This document shows, piece by piece, positions 35,276 through 43,209 of a stretch of DNA of 64,000 nucleotides. The position numbers were made by a program, and so were the translations under genes. The notes beneath the pieces are model-generated. The model was not told the DNA's origin. It ran no database searches and was given only the letters and a program-made list of their open reading frames with translations. The DNA is from an uncultured Bacteroidales bacterium. GTDB lineage: Bacteria > Bacteroidota > Bacteroidia > Bacteroidales > Bacteroidaceae. Each line of letters starts with the position of its first letter. Within the stretch, counting starts at the first letter, position 1. The stretch is taken from contig CADCNQ010000003.1 in NCBI GenBank assembly GCA_902802815.1, positions 62,001 through 126,000 on the forward strand, given 5' to 3'.

Positions 35276-35881
35276 TTATGATACAGGTTTTAGAGATTTG
35301 CAGTCGGGAGGCAGTTCGCACCAGGAGAGGACGTAGCCTTTGTCGGTGTGCACCTCGGTGTGGGTGAGACGGCGGAGCAGCGAGGACGGTATGTCGCGCA
35401 TATTGTCCTGAATACCAGTACCCAAGGCCTTTAGGTATGCCTCCTTCTGCGTCCACAGGCGTATGAAGGCAAGGGCGGGGTTACCGCTCCCGAGAATCTG
35501 CAGCATCTGTTCCCCGTCCATGGAATAGCGCGCCACGCTGTCGCTGTAGCGTCCGACACTCTCCACGTCGATGCCGCAGGGCACGTCGCTCACCATGCAG
35601 GCCACGGCTTCGTGACAATGGGAGAGGCTAAAGTTCAGAGTGGAGAGTTTAGAGTTGAGAGAGGGTTTGTCGTGTTCGTTGTATTGAAAGGGGGGTATGT
35701 CGGCGGCGTTCACGCCGAGGCATTCTGCCAGGAGAAGAAGCGCCCGAGTGCAGTTGCGACGTCCTTCGAGATGTTTGAAACGCATGGCCTGCTCCCTGCG
35801 CCAGTCGGGTAGGAGGGCTATGTCGCGAAGGAGCTTTTCCTCGGTGAAACCGGCAAAATTATCGTCTATGAGGATTTGCAT
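35276..35881 (-). CDS. 4'-phosphopantetheinyl transferase superfamily protein
   Basis: A 201-aa protein of the Sfp/AcpS-like superfamily that transfers phosphopantetheine from CoA to carrier proteins. Visible motifs are NEHDKP, FSLSHCHEAVACM, GIDVESVGR (magnesium ligands) and FIRLWTQKEAYLKALG (WxxKEA). The ATG at 35881 overlaps the MATE gene by 16 nt; the frame stays open far upstream, but that part is the MATE gene read out of frame. Between NEHDKP and FSLSHC the chain SLNSKLSTLN is encoded by a heptad repeat. The carrier protein served is unknown. Confidence 0.88.
   Translation of the reverse strand: MQILIDDNFAGFTEEKLLRDIALLPDWRREQAMRFKHLEGRRNCTRALLLLAECLGVNAADIPPFQYNEHDKPSLNSKLSTLNFSLSHCHEAVACMVSDVPCGIDVESVGRYSDSVARYSMDGEQMLQILGSGNPALAFIRLWTQKEAYLKALGTGIQDNMRDIPSSLLRRLTHTEVHTDKGYVLSWCELPPDCKSLKPVS
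35627..35661 (-). repeat. Heptad repeat inside the phosphopantetheinyl transferase gene
   Basis: Five contiguous units on the + strand: GCTAAAG, TTCAGAG, TGGAGAG, TTTAGAG, TTGAGAG. The translated product is the SLNSKLSTLNFS segment between two conserved motifs. Confidence 0.82.
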
Positions 35882-37221
35882 ACGTGTCGGATTGTGAGCC
35901 AAAGCATGATGGAGGCTGCGCACATCGATACGAAGTCGGCGATGGGGATGCTGAGCCACACTCCGTCGAGCCCCCAATAGCGCGGTAGGATGAGAAGTCC
36001 CGGAACGAGAAACAGCATCTGACGCGACACGCTGAGGAAGATGCTCTTGCCTGCATGGCCGATGGACTGGAAGAAATTGGAGATGACCATCTGTGCCCCC
36101 ACGAGCGGGAAGATGCTCACGCAGAGGCGGAAGCCGCGCGAAGCGAGGGCGATGATATGTTCGTCGGTGGTGAAGATGAGAGAGGGGATGCGGGGCGTGA
36201 GCTCGCAGATGATGAATCCCGCGAAGGTGATACCCGTGCCGGCAAGGAGAGCCAGGCGCAGACAATGCCACACACGGTCGTCCTGACGGGCACCCCAGTT
36301 GTAGCCCACGATGGGCTGCATGCCCTGATTCAGACCTATCACAATCATGAGGAAGAAGAACACCACGCTGTTGACGATGGAGTAGGCTCCCACGGCATCG
36401 TCGCCGCCGTAGCGCAGCATACCCTGATTGATGAGCAGCACCACAAGGCATGCGCAGAGATTAAGGAGGAAGGGTGCCATGCCTATGGACAGCGTCTGAC
36501 GCACGATGTCGAGGCGAAGGCCGTAGATGCCGCGCTTGAAACGGAGCAGTTCGTCCTTGCGGCAAAAGAGCGACGACACCACGACAAGGGCGATGGCCTG
36601 GGAGATGATGGTGGCGATAGCTGCACCCCGTATGCCCATGTGAAGCACCAGCATGAAGAAGGGGTCGAGAACGGCGTTCACCGCTACGGTCATGAGTGTG
36701 CATAGCATCGCGGTGCGCGGATGTCCGGCGGCACGCATCACACTGTTGAGACCGAGGTAGCTGTGGCAAATCACGTTGAATGCCAGGATAATCTTCATGT
36801 AGTCGCGGGCATAGGGTATCGTGGCCTCGGATGCCCCGAAGAGATAGAGCACGGGGTCGAGGTATATCCAGAAGACAACGGTGAAGAGGATGCCGAGGAT
36901 GAGGTTGAGCATAATGGAATTGCCCAGAACCTGTTGCGCCGTGCGGTAGTCCTTTTGTCCTAGGCGCACGGAAATCACGGTGGAGGCTCCCACGCCCACC
37001 ATTGCACCGAAGGCTGCGCCGAGATTCATGAAGGGAAATGTGGCGGCCAGTCCGGCGAGAGCCTGCTTGCCGACGATATGGCCTATGAAGGCGCGGTCCA
37101 CAATGTTGTAGAGCGAAGTGGCCGTCATAGCTATGATGGCGGGTAGAGCGTATTGCCACAGCAGGGTTCCTACGGGCTTCTCGCCAAGTTCAGTCGGTAC
37201 GCGTTTGTATTTTTTTGCCAT
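35866..37221 (-). CDS. MATE-family multidrug/cation efflux transporter
   Basis: A 451-aa inner-membrane protein with about twelve hydrophobic helices in two repeats, typical of MATE antiporters that export drugs or metabolites using Na+ or H+ gradients. Typical stretches are PAIIAMTATSLYNIVDRAFIG near the N-terminus and GLNQGMQPIVGYNWGA in the second half. The ATG at 37221 (MAKKYKRVP) is chosen over one at 37242 because the latter falls inside the promoter's -7 box. Substrate unknown. First gene of the unit with PPTase and xth. Confidence 0.92.
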   Translation of the reverse strand: MAKKYKRVPTELGEKPVGTLLWQYALPAIIAMTATSLYNIVDRAFIGHIVGKQALAGLAATFPFMNLGAAFGAMVGVGASTVISVRLGQKDYRTAQQVLGNSIMLNLILGILFTVVFWIYLDPVLYLFGASEATIPYARDYMKIILAFNVICHSYLGLNSVMRAAGHPRTAMLCTLMTVAVNAVLDPFFMLVLHMGIRGAAIATIISQAIALVVVSSLFCRKDELLRFKRGIYGLRLDIVRQTLSIGMAPFLLNLCACLVVLLINQGMLRYGGDDAVGAYSIVNSVVFFFLMIVIGLNQGMQPIVGYNWGARQDDRVWHCLRLALLAGTGITFAGFIICELTPRIPSLIFTTDEHIIALASRGFRLCVSIFPLVGAQMVISNFFQSIGHAGKSIFLSVSRQMLFLVPGLLILPRYWGLDGVWLSIPIADFVSMCAASIMLWLTIRHVCKSS

Positions 37222-37230
37222 TTTCGCAGG

Positions 37231-37262
37231 CAAAAGTAGCAAAATTATTCCGTTTGTCCAAA
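37231..37262 (-). promoter_or_regulatory. Consensus promoter for the MATE-PPTase-xth operon
   Basis: Minus-strand TTTG (37259-37262) and TACTTTTG (37231-37238) are exactly 20 bp apart. The -7 box ends 9 nt before the ATG at 37221, implying a very short leader. Confidence 0.8.
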
Positions 37263-37266
37263 AAAA

Positions 37267-37301
37267 CTCCCGACTCTCATCTTTTAACTCTCAACTTTTT
37301 T
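37267..37301 (-). repeat. Heptad repeat between the divergent MATE and mmd promoters
   Basis: Five units on the + strand: CTCCCGA, CTCTCAT, CTTTTAA, CTCTCAA, CTTTTTT. They end two bases before the -7 box of the mmdA promoter, occupying its -33 region. Confidence 0.75.
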
Positions 37302-37302
37302 A

Positions 37303-37310
37303 TATCTTTG
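37303..37310 (+). promoter_or_regulatory. Candidate -7 box for the mmd operon
   Basis: TATCTTTG lies 43 nt before the mmdA ATG. No TTTG is present at the -33 position, which is occupied by heptad repeat units. Confidence 0.55.
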
Positions 37311-37353
37311 CAGTCGGTATAGCAATTTAAACAAGTATAAAATTTATATAACA

Positions 37354-38925
37354 ATGAGCAATCAGGCAGAAAAAATCAAGGAACTCGTTGAGCTCCGTGC
37401 CAAGGCTCGTCTGGGCGGTGGCGAAAAGGCTATTGCAAAGCAGCACGAGAAGGGTAAGTACACAGCTCGCGAGCGCATCGACATGTTGCTCGATGAGGGC
37501 AGTTTTGAGGAAATGGATATGTTTGTGCAGCACCGTTGCACGAACTTCGGTATGGAGAAGAAGCACTATCTGGGCGACGGCGTGGTGACCGGCAGCGGTA
37601 CCATCAACGGTCGTCTGGTGTATGTCTTTGCCCAGGACTTCACTGTGAGCGCCGGTTCACTCTCCGAGATGCTTGCCTCAAAGATATGCAAGGTGATGGA
37701 TATCGCAATGAAGGTTGGCGCTCCCGTAATCGGTCTGAACGACTCTGGCGGTGCACGTCTGCAGGAGGGTATCAATGCGCTGGCCGGATACTCCGAGATT
37801 TTCCAGCGTAATATCATGGCTTCGGGTGTTATCCCCCAGATTTCCGCTATCATGGGTCCCTGTGCCGGCGGTGCGGTGTATTCTCCCGCGCTGACCGACT
37901 TCACTCTCATGGTGGAGAACAGCAGTTACATGTTCCTCACAGGTCCCGGCCCTGTTAAGGCTGTACTGGGCGAGGTGGTGACTCAGGAGCAGTTGGGCGG
38001 TGCATCGGTGCATTCCACCAAGAGCGGTGTGACACACTTCACGGCTGCCACCGAAGAAGAGGCCATTGCAATGCTGAAGCAGTTGCTTAGCTATATTCCC
38101 CAGAACAATCTGGAGAAGACTCCCCGCGTGGAGTGCACAGACCCCATCGACCGCAAGGCTGACTTCCTCAACGAGATATTGCCCGATAACCCCAACCAGC
38201 CTTATGATATGTATGAGGTGATTGCCGGTATCGTGGACAACGGAGAGTTCTTTGAGGTGCAGCCTAAGTTCGCTAAGAACATCATCATTGGTTTTGCCCG
38301 TTTCAACGGTGAAACCGTAGGTATTGTGGCTAACCAGCCGAAGCAGTTGGCTGGCGTGCTCGACTGCAACGCTTCCCGCAAGGGTGCCCGCTTCGTACGT
38401 TTCTGCGACGCATTCAATATTCCCATCGTCACTCTCGTGGACGTCCCGGGCTTCCTGCCGGGTACGGGTCAGGAGTACAACGCTGTGATTCTGCATGGTG
38501 CCAAATTGCTCTACGCTTACGGAGAGTGCACCGTGCCCAAGGTGACAATCACATTGAGAAAGAGCTACGGCGGCAGTCATATTGTGATGTCATGTAAGCA
38601 GTTGCGCGGCGATGCCAACTATGCATGGCCCTCTGCAGAGATTGCTGTGATGGGTGCCAGCGGTGCAGCTTCTGTGCTCTATGCCAAGGAGGCAAAGGCT
38701 CTCAAGGATGAGGGCAAAGAGGAGGAAGCAAAACAGTTCCTCGCCGACAAGATAGCCGAATACGAGAATCTCTTCTCCAATCCCTATCAGGCAGCCAAGT
38801 ACGGCTACATCGATGATGTCATAGAGCCTCGCAACACACGTTTCCGCATCTGCCGCGCTCTGGCACAGTTGGAGAACAAGAGAGTGACCAACCCTGCCAA
38901 GAAGCATGGTAACATTCCTTTGTAA
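37354..38925 (+). CDS. mmdA: Methylmalonyl-CoA decarboxylase alpha subunit (carboxyltransferase)
   Basis: A 523-aa carboxyltransferase of the propionyl-CoA carboxylase beta / MmdA family. It moves CO2 from methylmalonyl-CoA to the biotin on the gamma subunit, making propionyl-CoA at the end of succinate-propionate fermentation. Crotonase-fold motifs are present: [37 protein letters not shown], and in the C-terminal half [14 protein letters not shown] and [11 protein letters not shown]. The downstream OadG-like, biotin-carrier and membrane beta genes make the decarboxylase assignment stronger than propionyl-CoA carboxylase. Confidence 0.92.
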   Translation: MSNQAEKIKELVELRAKARLGGGEKAIAKQHEKGKYTARERIDMLLDEGSFEEMDMFVQHRCTNFGMEKKHYLGDGVVTGSGTINGRLVYVFAQDFTVSAGSLSEMLASKICKVMDIAMKVGAPVIGLNDSGGARLQEGINALAGYSEIFQRNIMASGVIPQISAIMGPCAGGAVYSPALTDFTLMVENSSYMFLTGPGPVKAVLGEVVTQEQLGGASVHSTKSGVTHFTAATEEEAIAMLKQLLSYIPQNNLEKTPRVECTDPIDRKADFLNEILPDNPNQPYDMYEVIAGIVDNGEFFEVQPKFAKNIIIGFARFNGETVGIVANQPKQLAGVLDCNASRKGARFVRFCDAFNIPIVTLVDVPGFLPGTGQEYNAVILHGAKLLYAYGECTVPKVTITLRKSYGGSHIVMSCKQLRGDANYAWPSAEIAVMGASGAASVLYAKEAKALKDEGKEEEAKQFLADKIAEYENLFSNPYQAAKYGYIDDVIEPRNTRFRICRALAQLENKRVTNPAKKHGNIPL

Positions 38926-38962
38926 GAAAAACAGAGTGTCGGAGGAATAAAACGTTACGATT

Positions 38963-39307
38963 ATGACAACATTGATAATAACAGAATCCACATGGATGAT
39001 GGCTGGCATCAGCGTGGCTGTGGTGTTCGTGATACTTGTCCTGCTGGTGGGCGTGCTGCATATTTTCAGCGTGATAGCAGCAAAGGCACCTCATGCCAAG
39101 GGTCCACGCGTACTGGAAGTGGCCCCCGCACCGGAGGAGCCCCTTCTGGCCGGTAAGCCCAGTACGGACGCAGAAGACGAGCGCCTGGCAGCCGTGGCTG
39201 TGGCAGTGCATCTGTTTCTCTCCCGTGCTCACGACGACGAGAGTGGTGTGATAACAATCAATCAGGCAGCCAGTCAGTGGCATGCTGTTCTTAACCCCAG
39301 ATTATAA
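38963..39307 (+). CDS. mmdD: OadG/MmdD-like small membrane subunit of the Na+-pumping decarboxylase
   Basis: A 114-aa protein with one N-terminal transmembrane helix (VAVVFVILVLLVGVLHIF), then an A/P-rich linker and a short conserved end (AAVAVAVHLFL). This is the layout of oxaloacetate decarboxylase gamma and methylmalonyl-CoA decarboxylase delta subunits, which hold the peripheral and membrane parts of the pump together. Position between mmdA and the biotin carrier fits the known order in other organisms. Confidence 0.85.
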   Translation: MTTLIITESTWMMAGISVAVVFVILVLLVGVLHIFSVIAAKAPHAKGPRVLEVAPAPEEPLLAGKPSTDAEDERLAAVAVAVHLFLSRAHDDESGVITINQAASQWHAVLNPRL

Positions 39308-39316
39308 AAAAGAAAT

Positions 39317-39748
39317 ATGAAAGAGTATAAGTTTAAGATTGCCGACAAGGAATATCTGGCTTCTGTTGTCGAGCAGGAGGACGGCGGTCTGGAAGTGACC
39401 GTGGATGGTAAGATTTATAATGTGGAACTGCCCGATCGCAAGCCCGCTCCGAAACCCGTGGTGAAGCATGCTCCGGCACCCGCTCCTGTGGCTCCCGTTG
39501 CAGCAAAACCCGTAGCACAGCCTTCTGCTGGTGCTTCCAGTGCGGTGACAGCTCCTCTTAACGGCAAGATTACCCAGGTGCTCGTAAAGCCGGGTGATGC
39601 AGTGGCAGCCGGTCAGGCTGTCGTAGTGCTCGAGGCCATGAAGATGGAGAATGATATCACCGCTGAGTTCGGTGGTACAGTGAAGTCTGTTCTCGTGGCT
39701 GCCGGCGACCAGGTGGATACCGGTCAGGCACTTGTGGAATTGGCATAA
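39317..39748 (+). CDS. mmdC: Biotin carrier (gamma) subunit of methylmalonyl-CoA decarboxylase
   Basis: A 143-aa protein ending in a biotinyl domain with the biotinylation motif EAMKMEN around residues 108-114. A flexible A/P-rich linker (residues ~50-73) precedes it. It shuttles the carboxyl group from MmdA to the membrane beta subunit. It follows the OadG-like gene by 9 bp. Confidence 0.93.
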   Translation: MKEYKFKIADKEYLASVVEQEDGGLEVTVDGKIYNVELPDRKPAPKPVVKHAPAPAPVAPVAAKPVAQPSAGASSAVTAPLNGKITQVLVKPGDAVAAGQAVVVLEAMKMENDITAEFGGTVKSVLVAAGDQVDTGQALVELA

Positions 39749-39781
39749 ATCAAAAAGAAATAGTTCAAGACATCTTATACT

Positions 39782-41062
39782 ATGAAAAAGATACTTGCAG
39801 TGTTTCTCCTGATAGCAGTGGCTGTGCCTGTGGTGGCAGCCAATGGGTCAGGATTTGATATGGCGAGCGGTATGAACAAGTTCTGGAACGAGATGGGGCT
39901 TATGTCCTTCTTCCAGGGCGACGGATGGAAGAATGCCGTGATGATTGCCGTGGGATGTTTCCTGCTGTTCCTGGCAATAAAGAAGGAGTATGAACCTCTC
40001 TTGCTCCTGCCCATTGCTTTCGGTATGATACTCACCAACCTGCCTTTTGCAGGTCTTTTCCACTCGACAATGTGGAATGATGAGTTTCTCAACCCTGAAA
40101 GTCCTTTCTATCACTCTTATCACCACATCATGGCTGAGGGCGGTCTGCTCGATATCCTGTATATAGGGGTAAAGGCCGGTGTGTATCCCTGTCTGATATT
40201 CCTCGGTGTGGGCGCAATGACAGACTTCGGTCCCCTCATTGCCAATCCTAAGAGCCTTCTGCTCGGTGCCGCAGCACAGATTGGTATCTTTGCCACGTTC
40301 CTCGTGACACAGATGGACTGGTTCGGTTTCACTCCCGCACAGGCTGCTTCTATTGGTATCATTGGCGGTGCTGACGGCCCGACGGCCATCTTCCTTACCA
40401 CGAAACTGGCTCCGGAACTGCTCGGCCCCATCGCGGTGGCTGCGTACTCCTACATGGCTCTGGTGCCTGTGATTCAGCCTCCTATCATGCGACTGCTTAC
40501 GACAAAGAAGGAACGTATGATACGTATGTCTCAACTCCGTGAGGTGTCGAAGCGCGAGAAGATGCTGTTCCCCATCATTGTGGCTATCGTGGTAAGTTTG
40601 ATTCTGCCCTCTGCAGCTACGCTTATCGGCTGTCTGATGCTGGGCAACCTGATGAAAGAGAGCGGGGTGGTGGAGCGTCTGTCAAAAGCTGCGCAGAACG
40701 AGCTCAACAACATCGTGGTTATCTTCCTCGGTACTACGGTAGGTGCGACGGCAACAGCGGAGGCATTCCTTAACGTACAGACGATTTCCATCCTCTGTGT
40801 TGGTATCGTGGCATTCGGATGCGGTACGGCAGGCGGTGTGCTCCTGGCTAAATTTATGAACCTCTTCCTCAAGGAGAAGATAAATCCCCTTATCGGTTCT
40901 GCAGGTGTGAGCGCAGTGCCAATGGCAGCCCGCGTCAGTCAGGTGGAAGGCCAGAAGGCTGATCCGCGCAACTTCCTGCTCATGCATGCCATGGGACCCA
41001 ATGTGGCAGGTGTGATAGGCAGTGCCGTGGCAGCAGGTATTCTTCTCAGTTTCCTGGGATAA
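39782..41062 (+). CDS. mmdB: Na+-translocating decarboxylase beta subunit
   Basis: A 426-aa membrane protein of the OadB/MmdB/GcdB family. It decarboxylates carboxybiotin and uses the energy to export sodium ions. Family motifs are GADGPTAIF, with the Asp implicated in sodium transport, [20 protein letters not shown] and [14 protein letters not shown]. It starts with a signal-like helix ending in VVAANGSG, also frequent in OadB homologues of Bacteroidota. Last gene of the operon, convergent with trmN6. Substrate is assigned from MmdA; the beta subunit alone cannot separate oxaloacetate, glutaconyl and methylmalonyl pumps. Confidence 0.93.
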   Translation: MKKILAVFLLIAVAVPVVAANGSGFDMASGMNKFWNEMGLMSFFQGDGWKNAVMIAVGCFLLFLAIKKEYEPLLLLPIAFGMILTNLPFAGLFHSTMWNDEFLNPESPFYHSYHHIMAEGGLLDILYIGVKAGVYPCLIFLGVGAMTDFGPLIANPKSLLLGAAAQIGIFATFLVTQMDWFGFTPAQAASIGIIGGADGPTAIFLTTKLAPELLGPIAVAAYSYMALVPVIQPPIMRLLTTKKERMIRMSQLREVSKREKMLFPIIVAIVVSLILPSAATLIGCLMLGNLMKESGVVERLSKAAQNELNNIVVIFLGTTVGATATAEAFLNVQTISILCVGIVAFGCGTAGGVLLAKFMNLFLKEKINPLIGSAGVSAVPMAARVSQVEGQKADPRNFLLMHAMGPNVAGVIGSAVAAGILLSFLG

Positions 41063-41091
41063 AACTTTATAAGTGTGGAAGCGGAGTGACG

Positions 41092-41784
41092 CTATAAGTA
41101 GAAGTCTCTACAGAGTGAAGCGTATTCTTCACTGCGTTTCCCGTCTGATGACATTAGTGTGAGTGTTGTAGCCTCGACAGCTTCTGCGGCTGTAGGGGCT
41201 ACTTCCATCATTATTCTTTTCGGTTCTTTATGTCCTGTCGTGCGTATAGAGCAAACACGTCTCAAGTGCATTCCTTCGCTATGGCACAAGGCAAGGAAGG
41301 CTGATTCCTGTTGTGCCGGCAGAATAATAGACAGAAAGGAACCTTTTACATACCTGACGAGAGATTCGAGAGGCAGGGCGCTGTGATGACGCGCGACGGC
41401 CCGTCGCAGGTCAGGCGCAATGGTGTCTTCCGTGTAGAATGGCGGATTACAGACGTAGTGTACTGGGACTTGAGCATGAGGCAGCGTGAAGATGTCCGCG
41501 TGTATGATATCAATCCGCTCTGTAAAAGGAGAGGCTGCTACGTTACCACGTGCATCCCGGATAGACAACATGTCAATGTCAACACCAGTGATGTGTGCAC
41601 TTGGGAAACGCTGCGCCATCATTAATGTGATAAGTCCGCAACCGCATCCGATATCCACAATCCGGGGCATTTTCCCGTCTTCGTCAGGAAGACAGGTAGC
41701 CCAGGCTCCGAGCAGTACGCCGTCGGTACCGACTTTCATGGCAGAGCGCCCGTCATCCACAAAAAACTGCCTGAAACGGAACAC
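41092..41784 (-). CDS. trmN6: tRNA1(Val) (adenine-37-N6)-methyltransferase
   Basis: A 230-aa class I SAM-dependent methyltransferase. It has the YfiC/TrmN6 start FRFRQFFVDDGRSAMKVGTDGVLLGAW, the SAM-binding IVDIGCGCGLITLMMAQ, and the N6-adenine motif NPPF (in HYVCNPPFY). It methylates A37 of tRNA1-Val in E. coli. It is the last gene of the long minus-strand unit, 6 bp after the phosphatase gene. Confidence 0.92.
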   Translation of the reverse strand: MFRFRQFFVDDGRSAMKVGTDGVLLGAWATCLPDEDGKMPRIVDIGCGCGLITLMMAQRFPSAHITGVDIDMLSIRDARGNVAASPFTERIDIIHADIFTLPHAQVPVHYVCNPPFYTEDTIAPDLRRAVARHHSALPLESLVRYVKGSFLSIILPAQQESAFLALCHSEGMHLRRVCSIRTTGHKEPKRIMMEVAPTAAEAVEATTLTLMSSDGKRSEEYASLCRDFYL

Positions 41785-41790
41785 TATGTA

Positions 41791-43179
41791 TTATTTCTGT
41801 TCTTGGCTGGGGGCGCTGTTGGTGTAATTCGTCAGCTTATTTGCATAATATTGGCGCAGGTCTTTCCAGCGTACGTACGGACCGCTGACGGCTTTCACGG
41901 GAAGTGTGACCTCACGTTCGTTGAGCAGGGCTTTTACCAGAATCTGACCGTCTCCTTCAGCGTAGTTCCAAGCGTAGTGCTTGCCCACAGGACGATAGAA
42001 AATAAGTTGTACATTACATGCCATCGGGAATATACGGAAATTAGCCCAGCGGTCGTATAGGGTATTCATCTCAGAGAGAGGAATCTGCTTGCCGGCATCA
42101 CCAAGTTCAAGGAGTGCAGAAAGGGGAAGTACACACACTTCATGTCCAAAACGCATAGTGGCACCGTAATATCCGTCCTTGTGCAGCGTGGTGTCACATG
42201 TGTTGATAATGTTCCACAGGAGATTCTCCTGCGCGAAGGGAGCTGTGCCGCTCACATAATTCATATACCATTCGAGATTTTCTACCCTCCAGAGATCAAA
42301 TATTTCCTCTTCGGTGAAGTATTTGAAGAGATTGAGCGGCTGACTCTGATGCTTCCATGAGAGAGTAGGGTCGTCTGGTTGCAAACCAGGAACCGGACCG
42401 TGGCTCTGCATATTGGCAGCCATATTAAAGAGACGGTTGATGAACTGATTGCGCGATTCTATTTTTTTATCCCGATATGAAGGGTCTTTGAACAGCATGC
42501 TCCACATGCGTTCGGGGTGACGGTATTCTTTCTTATAGTCGAATGTCATTGCGTTCCATCGTGCCTTCTGGTCGTCCTTTAAACGTTGGCTCCAAGGCTG
42601 GTTCAGGTAGTACTGAAAGCTCTGACTTACATCATTGTGTATACTGATGCGGGGGTTATATGCGAGCAGTTCTTCACACTCAGCCTCCATGGAGAGTATG
42701 CAGCGTATTACCACCGTGGATCGTGCGTCGATTTCACAGTTCTTTGCACCGAATATTTCAGGGAAGCGTTCAGTGAGTCGTTTGCCGATACGGTGGTGCT
42801 GCCGTTCTCCGACGTTGGAAAGTTCTCCAAGACGTTTATTTGTTGACGGCACCCATTCCTTTATTTCATTATATAATTGCTCACCTGTTGCGGTCAGTGC
42901 CTGAGACTGGTGTGCACGCTCCAGAACATCCAGTACTTCGTTGTATTGCCAGGTGTCCAAAAGCCATCTGGAACCGTGCCGTCCGTAGTGTGAAATGTAG
43001 AACGGTTCATAGCCTTTCGGCGTGGGGGTCAACTTGTCGTTTGCTGTCGGATCGACGTATGCGGTGTATTGCGAGGCACATAGCAGAAGATTCTCGTGAA
43101 TCTCTTCTCTAGGTGTCTTCTGTGCGAAGACAACAATGGCGAGCAGCAAGGTGACGATTGTCAGGATGTTCTTTTTCAT
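41791..43179 (-). CDS. Secreted histidine acid phosphatase (clade 2, MINPP-like)
   Basis: A 462-aa protein with a signal peptide (MKKNILTIVTLLLAIVVFAQ). The catalytic motif is HYGRHGSRW near residue 68, with nucleophile His and phosphate-binding Arg residues. The C-terminal partner motif is MRFGHEVCVLPL, giving His-Glu where acid phosphatases have His-Asp and inositol polyphosphate phosphatases His-Ala-Glu. It probably removes phosphate from phytate or other organic phosphates in the periplasm or outside. The ATG at 43179 is preferred because it starts the signal peptide; the frame extends to 43203. Confidence 0.85.
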   Translation of the reverse strand: MKKNILTIVTLLLAIVVFAQKTPREEIHENLLLCASQYTAYVDPTANDKLTPTPKGYEPFYISHYGRHGSRWLLDTWQYNEVLDVLERAHQSQALTATGEQLYNEIKEWVPSTNKRLGELSNVGERQHHRIGKRLTERFPEIFGAKNCEIDARSTVVIRCILSMEAECEELLAYNPRISIHNDVSQSFQYYLNQPWSQRLKDDQKARWNAMTFDYKKEYRHPERMWSMLFKDPSYRDKKIESRNQFINRLFNMAANMQSHGPVPGLQPDDPTLSWKHQSQPLNLFKYFTEEEIFDLWRVENLEWYMNYVSGTAPFAQENLLWNIINTCDTTLHKDGYYGATMRFGHEVCVLPLSALLELGDAGKQIPLSEMNTLYDRWANFRIFPMACNVQLIFYRPVGKHYAWNYAEGDGQILVKALLNEREVTLPVKAVSGPYVRWKDLRQYYANKLTNYTNSAPSQEQK

Positions 43180-43209
43180 GTGTTTTTGATATTTAATGTA
43201 CATGTATTA

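Noticed and set aside
35882..36451. Upstream part of the open frame containing the phosphopantetheinyl transferase
   Set aside because: It is the MATE gene read out of frame (R/H/P-rich); the enzyme starts at 35881.
37222..37242. Upstream ATG (MLLLPAK) as the MATE start
   Set aside because: It lies inside the -7 box of a perfect consensus promoter, so it would not be on the transcript.
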